Shown: positions 8,309-16,206, counted from the stretch's first letter. The stretch is 35,783 nt of DNA from Streptomyces montanisoli (GCF_017813245.1 NZ_JAGIQL010000061.1:1-35783); one strand, 5' to 3'. The notes: a model not told the origin generated them from the sequence alone. Numbers and translations: made by a program.

Positions 8309-9393
8309 ACGGGCCGGCCGTACGCTCCGTCGAGGCGACCCCGGTCCTGCTGCCGATGCGCAGGCCGCTCGGCACCAGCGTCAGCAGCATCGGCGAGGCC
8401 CCGATGGTGCTCATCGACCTCCACACCGACGAGGGCGTCACGGGCCGCTCGTACCTGTTCTGCTACGCCGAGGCGCTCGCCCACGCGGTGGTGACGCTGG
8501 TGCGGGACGCGGGCGCCCGGCTGGCCGGCGACCCGGCCGAGCCCGCCGCCTGCCGGCGGACGCTGTCCTCCCACTTCAAGCTGGTGGGCGTGCGCGGGCC
8601 TGTCGCGTCCGTCCTCGCCGGCGTGGACGCGGCGTGCTGGGACGCGCTGGCGCAGGCCGCGGGGCTGCCGCTGGCACGGCTGCTCGGCGCCGCGCCGCGT
8701 CCCGTGCCCGCCTACAACAGCAACGGTTTGGGGCTCCTGCCGCCGCAGGCCGTGGCGGACGAGGCGCTGGAACTGGCCGCCGAGGGCTTCTCGGCCGTCA
8801 AGATGCGGCTCGGCCGGCCCTCGGCGCGCGACGACCTCGCCGCCGTCCGCGCGGTGCGCGGCGCCCTGCCGGAACACGTCGCCGTGATGGCCGACTTCAA
8901 CCAGGCCCTGTCGCTCGCGGACGCCCAGGACCGCTGCCGGGCCCTGGACGACGAGGGGCTGTACTGGATCGAGGAGCCAGTGCGCCACGACGACTACGAG
9001 GGGGCGGCCCGGCTCGCGGCGGCGCTGCGCACACCCGTCCAGGCCGGTGAGAACCTCGCCGGGCCCCGCGCGATGGCCCACTCGCTGCGGCTCGGCGCGA
9101 GTGACTACGTGATGCCCGACCTCGATCGCATCGGCGGCGTCAGCGGGTGGCGCGACGCGGCGGCGCTCGCCGACGTGTCCGGCGTGCCGATGTCGTCCCA
9201 CCTGTATCCGGAGGTGAGCGCCCAACTGCTGGCGGCCACGCCGACGGCCCACTGGCTCGAGTACGTCGACTGGGCCGCGCCCGTGCTCGAAACGCCCCTG
9301 CGGATCGCCGAGGGGTGCGCGCTGCCGTCCGAGGCCCCGGGCAGCGGCCTGCGCTGGGACGCCGGCGCGGTGGCGCACCACAGAATGGACTGA
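8305..9393 (+). CDS. Enolase-superfamily enzyme, mandelate racemase subgroup
   Basis: The product is 362 residues with the enolase-superfamily layout: a capping N-terminal domain and a barrel from about residue 130. Barrel residues include VKMRLG near 172 (a KxR in place of the common KxK), metal ligands in VMADFNQ (Asp near 195), WIEEPV (Glu near 221) and GENLAG (Glu near 247), and the catalytic His in MSSHLYPEV near 297. These fit the mandelate racemase subgroup, which racemises or dehydrates hydroxyacids. The GTG start overlaps the reductase stop as GTGA. The substrate is unknown; a hydroxy- or sugar acid handled jointly with the reductase is likely. Confidence 0.87.
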   Translation: MNGPAVRSVEATPVLLPMRRPLGTSVSSIGEAPMVLIDLHTDEGVTGRSYLFCYAEALAHAVVTLVRDAGARLAGDPAEPAACRRTLSSHFKLVGVRGPVASVLAGVDAACWDALAQAAGLPLARLLGAAPRPVPAYNSNGLGLLPPQAVADEALELAAEGFSAVKMRLGRPSARDDLAAVRAVRGALPEHVAVMADFNQALSLADAQDRCRALDDEGLYWIEEPVRHDDYEGAARLAAALRTPVQAGENLAGPRAMAHSLRLGASDYVMPDLDRIGGVSGWRDAAALADVSGVPMSSHLYPEVSAQLLAATPTAHWLEYVDWAAPVLETPLRIAEGCALPSEAPGSGLRWDAGAVAHHRMD

Positions 9394-9455
9394 GGCGCCG
9401 CGGATCGAGCCGCGAACCCGCGCCGCGGACGCGCCGGCCGCCTACGGCTCGCCTT

Positions 9456-10256
9456 TCAGGCCCGGCCCGTCGCGTCACGCGCGGCGCCGCCCGTGGCGCT
9501 CCGGCCGTGGCCCGTCTCCACGTACCTGAGGGAGCGCAGCCCGCGCTCCAGGTGCCAGTGCAGGTAGGCGGAGACCAGCCCGCTGCCCTCCCTGACATGG
9601 CGCGCCTCGCACGCGTCGGCGGTGGGCCAGTCGCCCGTCAGCAGGGCGCTGAGCAGGGCCACGGCCTCGGACGACGGCACGACGCTGCCGGGGACCCGGC
9701 AGTCGCGGCAGACGATCCCGCCCGAGGCGACGGAGAAGAACCTGTTGGGGCCGTCGAGGCCGCACTTCGCGCAGTTCTCGAAGCTGGGCGCGTACCCGTT
9801 GACGGCGAGCGAGCGCAGCAGGAACGCGTCGAGGATCAGGTTCGGCGCGTGCTCGCCGCGTGCCAGGGTGCGCAGGGCGCCGACCAGCAGCAGGTACTGC
9901 TGCACCGCGGGCTCGCCCTCGTGGTCGGTGAACCGCTCGGCCGTCTCCAGCATGGCCGTGCCGGCCGTGTACCTGGCGTAGTCGGTGACGATGCCGCCGC
10001 CGTAGGGGGCGATCGTCTCGCTCTGGGTGCACAGCGGCAGCCCGCGGCCGATCAGCTCGCTGCCGCGCGCGAAGAACTGCACGTCGACGTGGGAGAACGG
10101 TTCGAGCCGCGCCCCGAACTTCGACTTCGTGCGCCGCACCCCGCGCGCGACGGCGCGCACGCGGCCGTGCCCGCGGGTCAGGAGCGTGATGATGCGGTCG
10201 GCCTCACCGAGCTTCTGGGTCCGCAGCACGACACCGTCGTCCCGGAACAGACTCAT
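9456..10256 (-). CDS. recO: DNA repair protein RecO
   Basis: The product is 266 residues and mediates RecA loading in RecF-pathway recombination. The N-terminal OB-fold region reads MSLFRDDGVVLRTQKLGEAD with RIITLLTRGHGRVRAVARG following, typical of actinobacterial RecO. A zinc-binding pair, CAKCG and CRDC, lies near residues 155-180. The start at 10256 was chosen because known RecO proteins begin with this motif, although the ribosome site is weak (GGGCGG one base upstream). It is monocistronic here, ending about 60 bp from the convergent enolase-superfamily gene. Confidence 0.95.
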   Translation of the reverse strand: MSLFRDDGVVLRTQKLGEADRIITLLTRGHGRVRAVARGVRRTKSKFGARLEPFSHVDVQFFARGSELIGRGLPLCTQSETIAPYGGGIVTDYARYTAGTAMLETAERFTDHEGEPAVQQYLLLVGALRTLARGEHAPNLILDAFLLRSLAVNGYAPSFENCAKCGLDGPNRFFSVASGGIVCRDCRVPGSVVPSSEAVALLSALLTGDWPTADACEARHVREGSGLVSAYLHWHLERGLRSLRYVETGHGRSATGGAARDATGRA

Positions 10257-10344
10257 GCCGCCCATTGTCCCGTACACGGATGGCGCGCGGGCACGGTCCA
10301 GGTCGCGCGAGTGCCGCCCACCCGCCGCGCTCCGGCCGCCGAAC

Positions 10345-10376
10345 GCCATAGGGTTGCTATGATGCCTCTATGGCAT
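10345..10376 (+). promoter_or_regulatory. Promoter and palindromic operator of the VapBC-like pair
   Basis: GCCATAG (10345-10351) and CTATGGC (10368-10374) form a spaced inverted repeat, and ATGCC-TCTAT-GGCAT (10362-10376) is a second, nested one. The -10 hexamer TATGAT (10358-10363) sits inside, six bases from the ATG at 10370. Transcription would therefore begin at or next to the start codon. Autorepression by the antitoxin is inferred. Confidence 0.6.
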
Positions 10377-10654
10377 CGACGACGATTCAGGTGACGCGGG
10401 AGACCCGGGATCACCTCGCAGAGCTCGCGAAGGAGCAGGGAAAGACCATCGGTCAGTTGGTGGAGGCGCTGGCAGCCAGCCGGCCCACCGCCGCGCAGAG
10501 CGCCGAGCGTCTCGCTGCCGATCGCGAGGCAGTCCGCGGCGTGATCGGTGTGGCATTGGACGACGAGGAGTTCGAACAGGCCCCCGACGTCCTCGGCAAC
10601 ATCTACCGGATCGCGGCCGAAAAGGTACGTGCCGCCAGGAGCGACGTCGCGTGA
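10370..10654 (+). CDS. VapB-like antitoxin
   Basis: The product is 94 residues. It starts with a short beta strand (TTIQVTRETRDHL) followed by two helices (AELAKEQGKTIGQLVEALA), the ribbon-helix-helix DNA-binding pattern. An acidic C-terminal region (ALDDEEFEQAPDV) could cover the toxin active site. Its stop overlaps the following PIN-like toxin gene as GTGA, giving the usual type II toxin-antitoxin layout. There is no ribosome binding site, and the start codon lies where transcription should begin, so the mRNA is probably leaderless. Palindromes at the promoter are consistent with autoregulation. Confidence 0.75.
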   Translation: MASTTIQVTRETRDHLAELAKEQGKTIGQLVEALAASRPTAAQSAERLAADREAVRGVIGVALDDEEFEQAPDVLGNIYRIAAEKVRAARSDVA

Positions 10655-11049
10655 TCATCCTGGACACGGGCGCGGTCGCAGCCCTCGCCACGGGGCACAA
10701 AACCCTCAGCCTCCTGGCGGGCAACATGGCGCTGTCCCCGGGCGAGCAGTTGTGCGTACCCGCCCTGTGCCTCATGAGGGCCGAGGCCGACGACGAGGGC
10801 GCCGGACGCCGGATCCTCGCCTTCTCGTCCGTGGCCGTCGATCCGCTGAACCTGTCCGCGTCCCTCAGCGTCGGTACGATGATCCGTGATGGCTACGGTG
10901 GCCCCGACACGTGCCACGCTCTCTTCTGTGCCTTGCCCAGGGCGGAGTTCACCGGCATGTCGATTCTGCTCACAGAAACCGAGGCCGCATATCCGCCCGG
11001 TGTCGTGACGGTCGACATCAACTCGCCGGGCATGCTCGGCTTCCACTAG
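10651..11049 (+). CDS. VapC-like PIN-domain toxin
   Basis: The product is 132 residues. Likely PIN-domain metal residues can be placed: Asp5 in IILDTGAVAAL, Glu in CLMRAEAD near 45, and Asp in GGPDTCHALFCAL near 87. At the fourth position (ILLTETEAAY near 107) Glu replaces the usual Asp. PIN toxins cleave RNA, commonly tRNA or rRNA. The GTG start overlaps the antitoxin stop. The protein is close to normal VapC length, and the TETE variant may alter rather than abolish activity. Assignment rests on motif spacing and gene pairing. Confidence 0.68.
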   Translation: MIILDTGAVAALATGHKTLSLLAGNMALSPGEQLCVPALCLMRAEADDEGAGRRILAFSSVAVDPLNLSASLSVGTMIRDGYGGPDTCHALFCALPRAEFTGMSILLTETEAAYPPGVVTVDINSPGMLGFH

Positions 11050-11263
11050 CCGAGTGCGATCGCGCCCCGGCCCGGAGACGGTTGTGGCGCCGGGTGGGCG
11101 CACGCCAGGCCGGGGCATGCCGGCCACGGCCCGTTTCGGCGATTCCGGCAGCGCGCGGAAGCGCGCCGTGGGGTCCAGGGCGCATCGCACGCGTCACGCA
11201 GGCCTACGGTTCCGGCCGGCACGGTCAGCGCGGTCATTGCGCGTGCTGGGCCAGTCCGGCGCG

Positions 11264-11974
11264 TCAGGACGGCGTGCGCGATGCGGCCGCCAGCAGGCCC
11301 CTCGTCACCTCGGGCGCGAGCTGCAGCGCGCCGCCGACCGTCGCGAGCACCTCGCGCTCCGCCGGGCTGTACGCGCCGTCCGCGAGCGCGATCCGCGCGG
11401 CACCCAGCACGATCGACTCGCGGCCCGCGGCCGCCAGATGCGGCGCGAGCGGTTCGAGCGCCTCGTGCAGTTCGATGGCGAGCGCCGCGCCGCACGGGCC
11501 GGGGTCGACGATGTACCGGCCGGTGTCCGCGGCGAGCGCGTCGACGAGCTCGGTCAGCTGTTCCTCCGTGCAGTCGTCGAAGCCGGCCTCCCTGACCGTG
11601 ACGACCGCGGTCTCCCGCACCGGCCGCGAGTCCGTGCCGCCGGCGGCGAGCACGGCGAGCGCGACCGTGTGCACGGCGTCGCGCAGCATCGCGGAGAACC
11701 GCGCGGTGGTCGGGTGGTCGAGGACGTCCATCGCGAACCGGGCGCGGCAGGCCGCGCATTCCACGACGGGGCCCGCGCTGCCGCGCGCCACCAGGGGCAC
11801 GCCGAGAAGCGTGAAGCGGCGACGTCCTGTGCGGCGGCGGTAGTTGCGGTCGCCCCCGCAGTCGGGGCAGAAGAACTCCCCGTCGCCCACGGTCGACCAT
11901 GAGGTGCGCACGCCGTAGAGGCGCGGTTTCCGGCCGCTGGATCCTTGAGCTCGCAGCACGTCGCGCACCTCCAT
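11264..11974 (-). CDS. Zinc-ribbon TerB-like protein
   Basis: The product is 236 residues. The N-terminal third has a zinc ribbon with FFCPDCGG near residue 35 and VECAACRARF near 72. The remainder is an all-helical TerB-like (tellurite resistance B) domain with an acidic helix pair, VREAGFDDCTEEQL near 130 and ARIALADGAYSPAEREVL near 195. The latter matches the metal-binding repeat of TerB folds. Such proteins are common beside leuA in streptomycetes, and a tellurite role is not implied. The ATG at 11974 is chosen because a promoter lies at 12004-12033; an in-frame ATG at 12016 is inside that promoter. Confidence 0.8.
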   Translation of the reverse strand: MEVRDVLRAQGSSGRKPRLYGVRTSWSTVGDGEFFCPDCGGDRNYRRRTGRRRFTLLGVPLVARGSAGPVVECAACRARFAMDVLDHPTTARFSAMLRDAVHTVALAVLAAGGTDSRPVRETAVVTVREAGFDDCTEEQLTELVDALAADTGRYIVDPGPCGAALAIELHEALEPLAPHLAAAGRESIVLGAARIALADGAYSPAEREVLATVGGALQLAPEVTRGLLAAASRTPS

Positions 11975-12003
11975 AACGGTTCGGCATCCTCGCCGTGGAC
12001 GTG

Positions 12004-12033
12004 ATGTTAGCCACATCCCCGTAACTACGTCAG
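12004..12033 (-). promoter_or_regulatory. Candidate promoter of the TerB-like gene
   Basis: On the minus strand CTGACG (12028-12033) and TAACAT (12004-12009) are separated by 18 bases. The start of transcription would fall near 11997, leaving a leader of about 20 bases before the ATG at 11974. Confidence 0.45.
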
Positions 12034-12061
12034 TACCCCGTCACCAGTTCACCAGACATGG

Positions 12062-12099
12062 CCGAACCCCGCCCACCGGAGCCGGTGCGCGGGGTTCGG
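12062..12099 (-). terminator. leuA terminator hairpin
   Basis: CCGAACCCCGC (12062-12072) pairs perfectly with GCGGGGTTCGG (12089-12099) around a 16-base loop. It lies about 90 bases downstream of the leuA stop on the minus strand and insulates the TerB-like promoter. Confidence 0.7.
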
Positions 12100-12189
12100 G
12101 AAACCCTCAGGTCAGGGGTGCTGCCAGGGGGTGAGAAGCCGATCACTCTCGGCCAAGTCACCCTCGGTGATCACCCGCGGACGGCGTGA

Positions 12190-13938
12190 TCACCGCGCCG
12201 CGCGGTTGACCGCGGACACCACGGCCTTCAGCGACGCGCGCGTGGTGTTCGCGTCGATGCCGATGCCCCACAGCACCTTGCCGTCGATCGCGCACTCGAT
12301 GTACGACGCGGCCTGCGCGCGTGCGCCCTCGCTGAGCGTGTGCTCCTGGTAGTCCAGCAGGCGCGCGTCCACGCCGACGGCCGCCAGGGCCTCGAAGAAC
12401 GCCGAGATCGGGCCGTTGCCCGTGCCCGTCAGCTCGTGCTCCTCGCCGTCCACCACGGCCTGGACGGTGAGGGTGTCGCGGCCCTCCGTGTCGGCCGTCG
12501 TCTGGCCGGACTTGAGCTGGACGCGGCCCCAGGCGTTGTCCGGGTTGGGCAGGTACTCGTCCTGGAAGACGTTCCAGATCTCGGCCGGGGTGACCTCGCC
12601 GCCCTCGGCGTCGGTCTTCGCCTGGATGATCCTCGAGAACTCGATCTGCATGCGCCGCGGCAGGTCCAGGTGGTGGTCGTTCTTCAGGACGTACGCGACG
12701 CCGCCCTTGCCGGACTGCGAGTTGACGCGGATGACCGCCTCGTACGACCGGCCGACGTCCTTCGGGTCGATCGGCAGGTACGGCACGTTCCACTGGATCT
12801 CGTCCACGGTGACGCCCTGCGCGGCCGCGTCGGCCTCCAGCGCGTCGAACCCCTTCTTGATGGCGTCCTGGTGGGAGCCGGAGAAGGACGTGTAGACCAG
12901 GTCGCCCGCGTAGGGGTGGCGCGGGTGGATCTCCATCTGGTTGCAGTACTCGCTGGTGCGGCGCACCTCGTCGATCCCGGAGAAGTCGATCTGCGGGTCG
13001 ACGCCCTGCGAGAACAGGTTCATGCCCAGCGTCACCAGGTCGACGTTGCCGGTGCGCTCGCCCTGCCCGAACAGGCATCCCTCGATGCGGTCGGCGCCCG
13101 CCATGATGGCCAGTTCGGCGGCGGCGACGGCGGTGCCGCGGTCGTTGTGCGGGTGCACCGACAGGCACACGTACGGACGGCGGGACAGGTTGCGCGACAT
13201 CCACTCGAACCGGTCCGCGTGCGTGGACGGCGTGGAACGCTCCACCGTGGCGGGCAGGTTGAGGATGATCTCGCGGCCCTCCTCGGGCTGCCAGACGTCC
13301 ATGACCGCCTCGCAGACCTCCAGCGCGAAGTCCAGCTCGGTGTCGGTGAAGATCTCCGGGCTGTACTGGTAGCCGAAGGTGGTCTCGGGGCCGAGGATCT
13401 TCTCCGCGTACTCCATCACCAGCCGGGTGCCGTCGACGGCGATCTGCTTGATCTGGTCCTTCGTGCCACCGAACACGACCCGGCGGAACGTGGGCGCGGT
13501 CGCGTTGTACAGGTGGACGGTGGCGCGGTGGGCGCCGCGCAGCGACTCGACGGTCCGCTCGATCAGCTCCTCGCGCGCCTGCGTCAGGACGGAGATCGTC
13601 ACGTCGTCGGGGATGGCGTCGGGATCCTCGATGATCGACCGTACGAAGTTGAAGTCGGTCTCGCCCGAGGCGGGGAAGCCGACCTCGATCTCCTTGTATC
13701 CCATGCGGACCAGCAGGTCGAACATCTCGCGCTTGCGTGCCGGCGACATCGGGTCGATCAGGGCCTGGTTGCCGTCGCGCAGGTCGGTGGAGAGCCAGCG
13801 GGGCGCGACGGTGATCCGGTTGTTCGGCCACGTGCGGTCGGGGATGTCGACGGCGTCGTACGGGCCGTACTTGTGGATCGGCATCCCGGACGGCTTCTGC
13901 GTGTGCGTCGCATTGGTGTTCGGCGTGGGCTGGGACAT
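12190..13938 (-). CDS. leuA: 2-isopropylmalate synthase
   Basis: The product is 582 residues and catalyses the first committed step of leucine synthesis, condensing acetyl-CoA with 2-ketoisovalerate. The HMGL-like barrel shows STDLRDGNQAL near residue 50 and the metal-binding SVHPHNDRGTA near 265. The C-terminal allosteric domain ends with WGIGIDANTTRASLKAV, the region that senses leucine. The length fits the long actinobacterial LeuA2 type. The ATG at 13938 has GAGGAG nine bases upstream. A leucine-rich leader peptide about 110 bases upstream indicates attenuation-type control in addition to feedback inhibition. Confidence 0.97.
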   Translation of the reverse strand: MSQPTPNTNATHTQKPSGMPIHKYGPYDAVDIPDRTWPNNRITVAPRWLSTDLRDGNQALIDPMSPARKREMFDLLVRMGYKEIEVGFPASGETDFNFVRSIIEDPDAIPDDVTISVLTQAREELIERTVESLRGAHRATVHLYNATAPTFRRVVFGGTKDQIKQIAVDGTRLVMEYAEKILGPETTFGYQYSPEIFTDTELDFALEVCEAVMDVWQPEEGREIILNLPATVERSTPSTHADRFEWMSRNLSRRPYVCLSVHPHNDRGTAVAAAELAIMAGADRIEGCLFGQGERTGNVDLVTLGMNLFSQGVDPQIDFSGIDEVRRTSEYCNQMEIHPRHPYAGDLVYTSFSGSHQDAIKKGFDALEADAAAQGVTVDEIQWNVPYLPIDPKDVGRSYEAVIRVNSQSGKGGVAYVLKNDHHLDLPRRMQIEFSRIIQAKTDAEGGEVTPAEIWNVFQDEYLPNPDNAWGRVQLKSGQTTADTEGRDTLTVQAVVDGEEHELTGTGNGPISAFFEALAAVGVDARLLDYQEHTLSEGARAQAASYIECAIDGKVLWGIGIDANTTRASLKAVVSAVNRAAR

Positions 13939-14045
13939 CTGCGTGGGCTCCTCGGGAATCCGCGGGTGACTGTGCCGGGTGGCTGTGTCGGTCGACGGGG
14001 CGGGGTGATCACCGCAACACCGAACTCCGCGGGAAGGGGGCCGAC
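13939..14045 (-). promoter_or_regulatory. leuA leader region downstream of the leader peptide
   Basis: This 107-base segment separates the leader peptide stop from leuA. It contains the perfect palindrome GGTGATCACC (14004-14013) flanked by GC-rich repeats including two CCCGCGGA-type segments. A terminator/antiterminator pair is expected if control is by ribosome-mediated attenuation. I cannot fold it with certainty by eye. Confidence 0.4.
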
Positions 14046-14099
14046 CTACGACAACAGACCCTCACCGCGGCAGCTAAGGAGAAGCAGCCCGTAACGCAT
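14046..14099 (-). CDS. leuA leader peptide with four leucine codons
   Basis: This 17-residue open frame reads MRYGLLLLSCRGEGLLS and stops at TAG. Four consecutive leucine codons (CTG CTT CTC CTT) at positions 5-8 plus two near the end suit sensing of charged leucyl-tRNA. Leucine leader peptides of this general form precede leuA in other actinomycetes. The ATG lies nine bases past the -10-like TACAGT at 14109-14114, so translation may begin near the 5' end of the transcript. Confidence 0.82.
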   Translation of the reverse strand: MRYGLLLLSCRGEGLLS

Positions 14100-14108
14100 G
14101 ATGCGGGC

Positions 14109-14114
14109 ACTGTA
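14109..14114 (-). promoter_or_regulatory. Candidate -10 element of leuA
   Basis: TACAGT on the minus strand lies nine bases upstream of the leader peptide ATG. No convincing -35 hexamer is seen at 17-18 bases. Confidence 0.4.
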
Positions 14115-14519
14115 TCCCAGAGGGGCGCGTGACGAGGGACGCGTATCAGCATGCGGGACCGTGCCGTCGGGGGCTGCCACGGACTGAGGCGGTGCGGTGC
14201 CTCACCGGGGCGGCCCGGATCCGGAGCGGCGCGCCGCTCTCGCGGGCGGAAACGCGGCTCGCTTCCTCCGGACATCGCCCGGCCCCGGCCCGGGAGGGCC
14301 TGCACGGACCCGCCGGTCCGGATGGCGGGGTCGCGAGGCGTGTGGTTCCCGCCGCCGGGAGGCGTGACGTTCGCCGGACGGTGCGGCGCCCCGGGGCAGG
14401 CGGGATCCGGGGCAGAGCCGGGACCCGGCCGGAGCGAGGCCGGCTTCCGGCCTGCGCGTGCCGAGGGCGCCACCCGGTACCGTGGTGATCGACCGGCCAC
14501 CGAGAGGAGGTGGGCACCA
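14115..14519. other. Intergenic region between leuA and the Uma2-family gene
   Basis: This divergent spacer of about 400 bases holds upstream leuA sequence on the left and a strong GAGAGGAGG ribosome site for the Uma2-family gene at 14502-14510 on the right. Open frames in it are Arg/Pro/Gly-rich with no recognisable motif. I see no tRNA or structured RNA. Confidence 0.5.
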
Positions 14520-15092
14520 GTGACCCTTCCCGTGCTGCACCCGCGCCCTGGAAACCTGCGCGAGGTCGCTGAGCGTATTGAGGCGTCCACCGGCCTGCGG
14601 GTCGAGATCATCGGAGGCAGCCTCGTGATGTCCCCCACGCCGCGCGGCAAGCACGCCGGTACCATTCGCCGCCTGCGGGTGCAGGTCGAACCCCGTCTGC
14701 CGGAGGGCCTCGCCCCGTACGAGATGTCCTCGGTCGCGATGCCGGAGGATCCGGACGACTACGCCACGCCGGATCTGGCGGTCCTGCCGATCGAGTGGGA
14801 CGAGGACGACTCCTGGCTCGCCGATCCGGCGGATGTGGTTCTTGCCGTCGAGGTGATCTCGCGGTCGGAGAAGGCCATGAGCATCACCGACAAGAACGGC
14901 TGGTACGCGCGCGCTGGAGTCGGGGCGCTGCTGGTGCTCGACCCCCGTACCGGTCGCTGGACGCTGCACACCCGGCCCAAGGATGGCGAGTACCGGGGGC
15001 AGGTGCATGGCGTGTACGGGGAGGCGATCGATCTGCCCGCTCCGCTGCCGTCCCCGGTCGACACAGGGGTCCTCCCGCTCTACGGCTCCTGA
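14520..15092 (+). CDS. Uma2-family (DUF820) putative nuclease-fold protein
   Basis: The product is 190 residues. It shows the Uma2 pattern of a restriction-endonuclease-like fold: GLRVEIIGGSLVMSPTPRGKHA near residue 20 (a recurring Glu-x-x-Gly-Gly motif), YATPDLAVLP near 80 with the acidic PD residue, and VVLAVEVISRSEK near 105 with the ExxSxS segment. DKNGWYARAGVGALLVLDP follows. Uma2 genes are very abundant in streptomycetes, often single, and are linked by analogy to mobile-element endonucleases; the cellular role is unproven. The GTG start at 14520 has GAGAGGAGG nine bases upstream. It is convergent with era. Confidence 0.88.
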   Translation: MTLPVLHPRPGNLREVAERIEASTGLRVEIIGGSLVMSPTPRGKHAGTIRRLRVQVEPRLPEGLAPYEMSSVAMPEDPDDYATPDLAVLPIEWDEDDSWLADPADVVLAVEVISRSEKAMSITDKNGWYARAGVGALLVLDPRTGRWTLHTRPKDGEYRGQVHGVYGEAIDLPAPLPSPVDTGVLPLYGS

Positions 15093-15119
15093 CGTCGGCG
15101 AACGCGCCTGGCCCGCCCT

Positions 15120-15134
15120 CGGGGCGGCGCCCCG
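15120..15134. terminator. Short hairpin between the Uma2-family gene and era
   Basis: CGGGGC (15120-15125) pairs with GCCCCG (15129-15134) around a three-base loop in the short convergent gap. It could terminate either gene but is small. Confidence 0.45.
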
Positions 15135-15138
15135 GGGT

Positions 15139-16206
15139 TCAGAAGCCCAGTTTGCGGAGTTGCCTCGGGTCGCGCTGCCAGTCCTTGGCGACCTTGACGT
15201 GCAGGTCGAGGAAGACCGGCGTGCCCAGCAGTGCCTCGATGTGCTTGCGGGACTTCGTCCCGACCTCCTTGAGGCGGCTGCCCTTGGGGCCGATGACGAT
15301 GCCCTTCTGGCTGGGCCGCTCGATGTACACGTTGGCGTGGATGTCCACGAGCGGCCGGTCGGCGGGGCGGTCCGGGCGCGGGAGCATCTCCTCGACGACC
15401 ACGGCGATCGAGTGCGGCAGCTCGTCCCGTACGCCTTCCAGCGCCGCCTCCCGGATCAGCTCGGCGACCATGACCTGCTCGGGCTCGTCGGTGAGGTCGC
15501 CCTCCGGGTACAGCGGGGGGCTCTCGGGCAGCAGCGGCACGAGCAGGTCGGCGAGCAGCGACACCTGGCCCGCGCCGCGCGCGTCGCGCTCGGGGGACGT
15601 CGCGTCGTCGCCGGGGCGCGTCGCGGGCGTCGGCGCGCCCGCGGGCGTCCCGCCGTCCGCGGCGTCCTGCGCGTCCGCGGCGTCCTGCGCGTCCGCGGCG
15701 GAGACCGGGACGATCTCGGCCCACTCCAGGCCCAGCTCCCTGCCGAGCGCGTCGATCGCGAGCAGCTGCTCGGCGAGGGTCTTCGAGTCGACCAGGTCGG
15801 TCTTGGTGACGACCGCCACCTTCGGCGTCTTCTTGATCCCCGCCAGTTCCTTGGCGATGAACCGGTCGCCGGGGCCGATCTTCTGGTCGGCGGGCAGGCA
15901 GAAGCCGATCACGTCGACCTCGGCCCAGGTGGTGCGCACGACGTCGTTGAGTCGCTCCCCCAGCAGCGTGCGCGGCTTGTGCAGCCCGGGGGTGTCCACG
16001 AGGATCAGCTGCGCGTCGGGGCGGTGGACGATCCCGCGGACGCTGTGGCGGGTCGTCTGGGGGCGGTTCGAGGTGATCGCGACCTTCCTGCCCACCAGAG
16101 CGTTCGTCAGGGTGGACTTGCCCGCGTTGGGGCGGCCGACGAAGCAGGCGAAGCCCGCCCTGTGGGGTGCTTCGGCCGTCTCGGACCGTGGGGTGCTCAC
16201 GCTCAT
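15139..16206 (-). CDS. era: GTPase Era
   Basis: The product is 355 residues. Era binds 16S rRNA and assists 30S assembly. The GTPase domain shows GRPNAGKST (G1, near residue 26), VDTPG (G3, near 72) and TKTD (G4, near 137). The C-terminal KH RNA-binding domain shows GIVIGPKGSRLKEVG near 300. It is about 50 residues longer than usual because of a low-complexity, Ala/Asp/Gly/Pro-rich insert between the G domain and the next helix (near residues 170-215). The ATG at 16206 has GGGGAG ten bases upstream; an in-frame ATG at 16215 lies too close to it. A cytidine-deaminase-like gene commonly adjoins era but here lies almost 4 kb away. Confidence 0.96.
   Translation of the reverse strand: MSVSTPRSETAEAPHRAGFACFVGRPNAGKSTLTNALVGRKVAITSNRPQTTRHSVRGIVHRPDAQLILVDTPGLHKPRTLLGERLNDVVRTTWAEVDVIGFCLPADQKIGPGDRFIAKELAGIKKTPKVAVVTKTDLVDSKTLAEQLLAIDALGRELGLEWAEIVPVSAADAQDAADAQDAADGGTPAGAPTPATRPGDDATSPERDARGAGQVSLLADLLVPLLPESPPLYPEGDLTDEPEQVMVAELIREAALEGVRDELPHSIAVVVEEMLPRPDRPADRPLVDIHANVYIERPSQKGIVIGPKGSRLKEVGTKSRKHIEALLGTPVFLDLHVKVAKDWQRDPRQLRKLGF
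15655..15700. repeat. 18-bp tandem repeat inside era
   Basis: Two complete 18-bp units (15655-15672, 15673-15690) of gtccgcggcgtcctgcgc and a partial third encode repeated Ala-Asp-Ala-Gln-Asp-Ala residues in the Era insert. The repeat preserves frame and is a plausible strain-variable site. Confidence 0.9.

Noticed and set aside
11108..11125. GGCCGG-GGCATG-CCGGCC hairpin after the VapC-like gene
   Set aside because: The six-base stem is common in such GC-rich DNA and about 60 bases past the stop, so it is not called as a terminator.
12340..14094. A 584-codon plus-strand open frame
   Set aside because: It is antisense to leuA, whose motifs and leader peptide are clear on the minus strand.
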